6,246 bases of DNA, taken from contig JAHRAM010000041.1 of the NCBI GenBank assembly GCA_020027305.1, positions 1-6,246 of the forward strand, in the 5' to 3' direction. Below are positions 5,098 to 6,246 of this stretch, piece by piece. A model generated the notes under the pieces. That model did no database searches, was not told the origin of the DNA, and saw only the letters and a program-made list of their open reading frames with translations. The number at the start of each line of letters is the position of its first letter. Position 1 is the stretch's first letter. The position numbers and the translations under genes were made by a program. The DNA comes from Acidimicrobiia bacterium (GTDB taxonomy: Bacteria > Actinomycetota > Acidimicrobiia > Acidimicrobiales > Hopanoidiivorantaceae).

Positions 5098-6219
5098 TTA
5101 AATTAAGTCATAGAATAAATTTGTTAAAAAGATACTTTCATTAGGGTTTCGCTCCAACTGATTTGATGCCTCGGTCAATCGCTCCACCTTTTTGATTAGT
5201 GCTAGATGCCTGTCATTGTTTTCTTTTAATTCACTTTTATTTAATTCGTCCTTATTTAAATTGTCATTGCTTAAATCGTCGCTGCTTGATTTAGCACCGC
5301 TTGAGTTGTTAAGTAGTTGTTGCCTGTATTTTCTCTGAAGAATAAAAAGCCCGAAGCGGATTTCTGTATCGCGTAGCTTTCTTTTTTGCCTTTTTAGCGC
5401 TTCTTCTGAAATATGTGTGGCAGAAAGGCTTTCATTCATTTCATCTAGAAAATCTTTCACAAGCTGAACTCTTGAAATGACAGCTGAGCCATTGTATGAA
5501 GCATCATTACCTAGCGATCTGTCTGAAAGCTGTCCCCAGATTTCTAAGCGCCGTTCATAGCTATTTGCTAAAAAGTTTGCCTTGCCTAAATCACCGCCAG
5601 AAGCATCTACCAACGTTTCAATATGTTCATCTGGAACTTCATGCTCATCTGATAAATATTGTCTCACTACTTCACTTGGCGCAGATGAGAAATTAATTTC
5701 ATAGCACCGTGAAACTATAGTATCTGGCAATTTTTCTTCGGTAAGGAGTATCAAAATAGCAGATGGGGGAGGCTCTTCAATAACTTTTAGCAATCGGGTT
5801 GCCACTGATTCATCGGCTGTGTGAAATTGGTCACATATCACAACTTTTTTAGGGGCAATATTTGATTCCCCTTTTAATTTTCTAGGCATGGAATTGACTT
5901 CATCAATCACTCGGCTAGCATCAGCCACACGAAAAGTTCTTCCCTCAGGCGAAATCAAGCTGATATTGACATGAAGACCTTTTCTAGCACCTTCTTCATG
6001 CTCTATTCCATAAGCTGAAAATAGTTGAGCACAAAATTCATAAGCGGCAGTTTGTAAGAGGGGAGCGGGAGTCAAGGTTTCAACTTCTTGTGGGTGAGCC
6101 TCTTGCGTTAGTGAGGGAAAAGATGGAGGCCCAGAAAATATGTAGGCATGAACTGGAGACTCGACTGCTACTTTAATTTGTTCTAGGGAATTTCCTAAAA
6201 TTTTTTTATTGAATCCCAT
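5098..6219 (-). CDS. holB: DNA polymerase III delta' subunit (clamp loader)
   Basis: Delta' is the part of the clamp loader that gives the arginine finger to the neighbouring gamma/tau ATPase and helps open the sliding clamp. In this 373-residue protein the AAA+ core is visible: HAYIFSGPP (24-32) at the P-loop position, KKVVICDQFHTADESVATRLLKVIEEPP (124-151) as the Walker B/sensor region, and the SRC arginine-finger motif at 170-172. The P-loop lysine is missing (GPPSFPSLT), as in E. coli delta', so it should not bind ATP well. The zinc-binding cysteine cluster of many delta' and gamma proteins is also absent; only C63, C129 and C172 occur. A serine- and asparagine-rich linker with a five-residue period lies at about 303-333. 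The ATG at 6219 is the first start after an in-frame TAA at 6231-6229. Its partner genes, often tmk in actinobacteria, would be upstream, outside the window. The product name is well supported, with sequence drift from the usual forms. Confidence 0.88.
   Translation of the reverse strand: MGFNKKILGNSLEQIKVAVESPVHAYIFSGPPSFPSLTQEAHPQEVETLTPAPLLQTAAYEFCAQLFSAYGIEHEEGARKGLHVNISLISPEGRTFRVADASRVIDEVNSMPRKLKGESNIAPKKVVICDQFHTADESVATRLLKVIEEPPPSAILILLTEEKLPDTIVSRCYEINFSSAPSEVVRQYLSDEHEVPDEHIETLVDASGGDLGKANFLANSYERRLEIWGQLSDRSLGNDASYNGSAVISRVQLVKDFLDEMNESLSATHISEEALKRQKRKLRDTEIRFGLFILQRKYRQQLLNNSSGAKSSSDDLSNDNLNKDELNKSELKENNDRHLALIKKVERLTEASNQLERNPNESIFLTNLFYDLI
5225..5314. repeat. Six degenerate copies of a 15-base tandem repeat inside the delta' gene
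   Basis: Six units of 15 bases start at 5225, 5240, 5255, 5270, 5285 and 5300, each beginning TTTAA, CTTAA or CTTGA on the plus strand. Because 15 is a multiple of three, the frame is kept. On the minus strand it encodes a polar run with a five-residue period (DDLSN, DNLNK, DELNK, SELKE at 314-333, with more divergent copies before it). It is a flexible, acidic linker rather than a folded domain. Confidence 0.8.
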
Positions 6220-6246
6220 CTTTGTGCATTATTTAATTTTTGTATT

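Overview
The window is AT-rich bacterial chromosome carrying five protein genes and one tRNA gene. Its best taxonomic clues are the SelB N-terminus, which resembles actinobacterial SelB as I remember it (GHIDHGKST, RGMTIDLGF, DVPGH, MPQS), a delta' subunit gene followed by tRNA-Thr, and a tRNA without an encoded CCA end. A low-GC, probably aquatic actinobacterium (Acidimicrobiia or Actinomarinales-like) fits. This is inference from remembered family sequences; no search was run. None of the five visible start codons has a convincing Shine-Dalgarno sequence.

Layout from left to right. Positions 1-1002 (minus) hold the N-terminal 334 residues of SelB, the selenocysteine-specific elongation factor, cut off by the window edge. 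Positions 1126-2442 (minus) hold a complete selA, L-seryl-tRNA(Sec) selenium transferase. The two probably form a selA-selB operon with a 123-base A-rich gap. Positions 2443-2634 are a divergent control region with two near-identical 31/32-base direct repeats around a dyad-symmetric element. Positions 2635-3198 (plus) encode a short metallo-beta-lactamase-fold protein whose first metal-binding motif has lost its histidines. A convergent AT-rich region with overlapping hairpins (3199-3280) separates it from the next gene. Positions 3281-4873 (minus) encode a Rieske [2Fe-2S] domain fused to a glutamate synthase FMN/[3Fe-4S] domain. A tRNA-Thr(CGT) lies at 4919-4991 (minus). Positions 5098-6219 (minus) encode the DNA polymerase III delta' clamp-loader subunit, with a 15-base tandem repeat inside the gene.

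How the genes fit together: SelA makes selenocysteyl-tRNA(Sec) and SelB delivers it to UGA codons, so the organism should also have selD, selC and at least one selenoprotein. None of those is seen here, and no selenoprotein is evident. The delta' gene, tRNA-Thr and Rieske-GltB gene are all on the minus strand and could be read in series, but their functions look unrelated. The least explained parts are the metal-site-degenerate MBL protein and the repeated control region it shares with selA.
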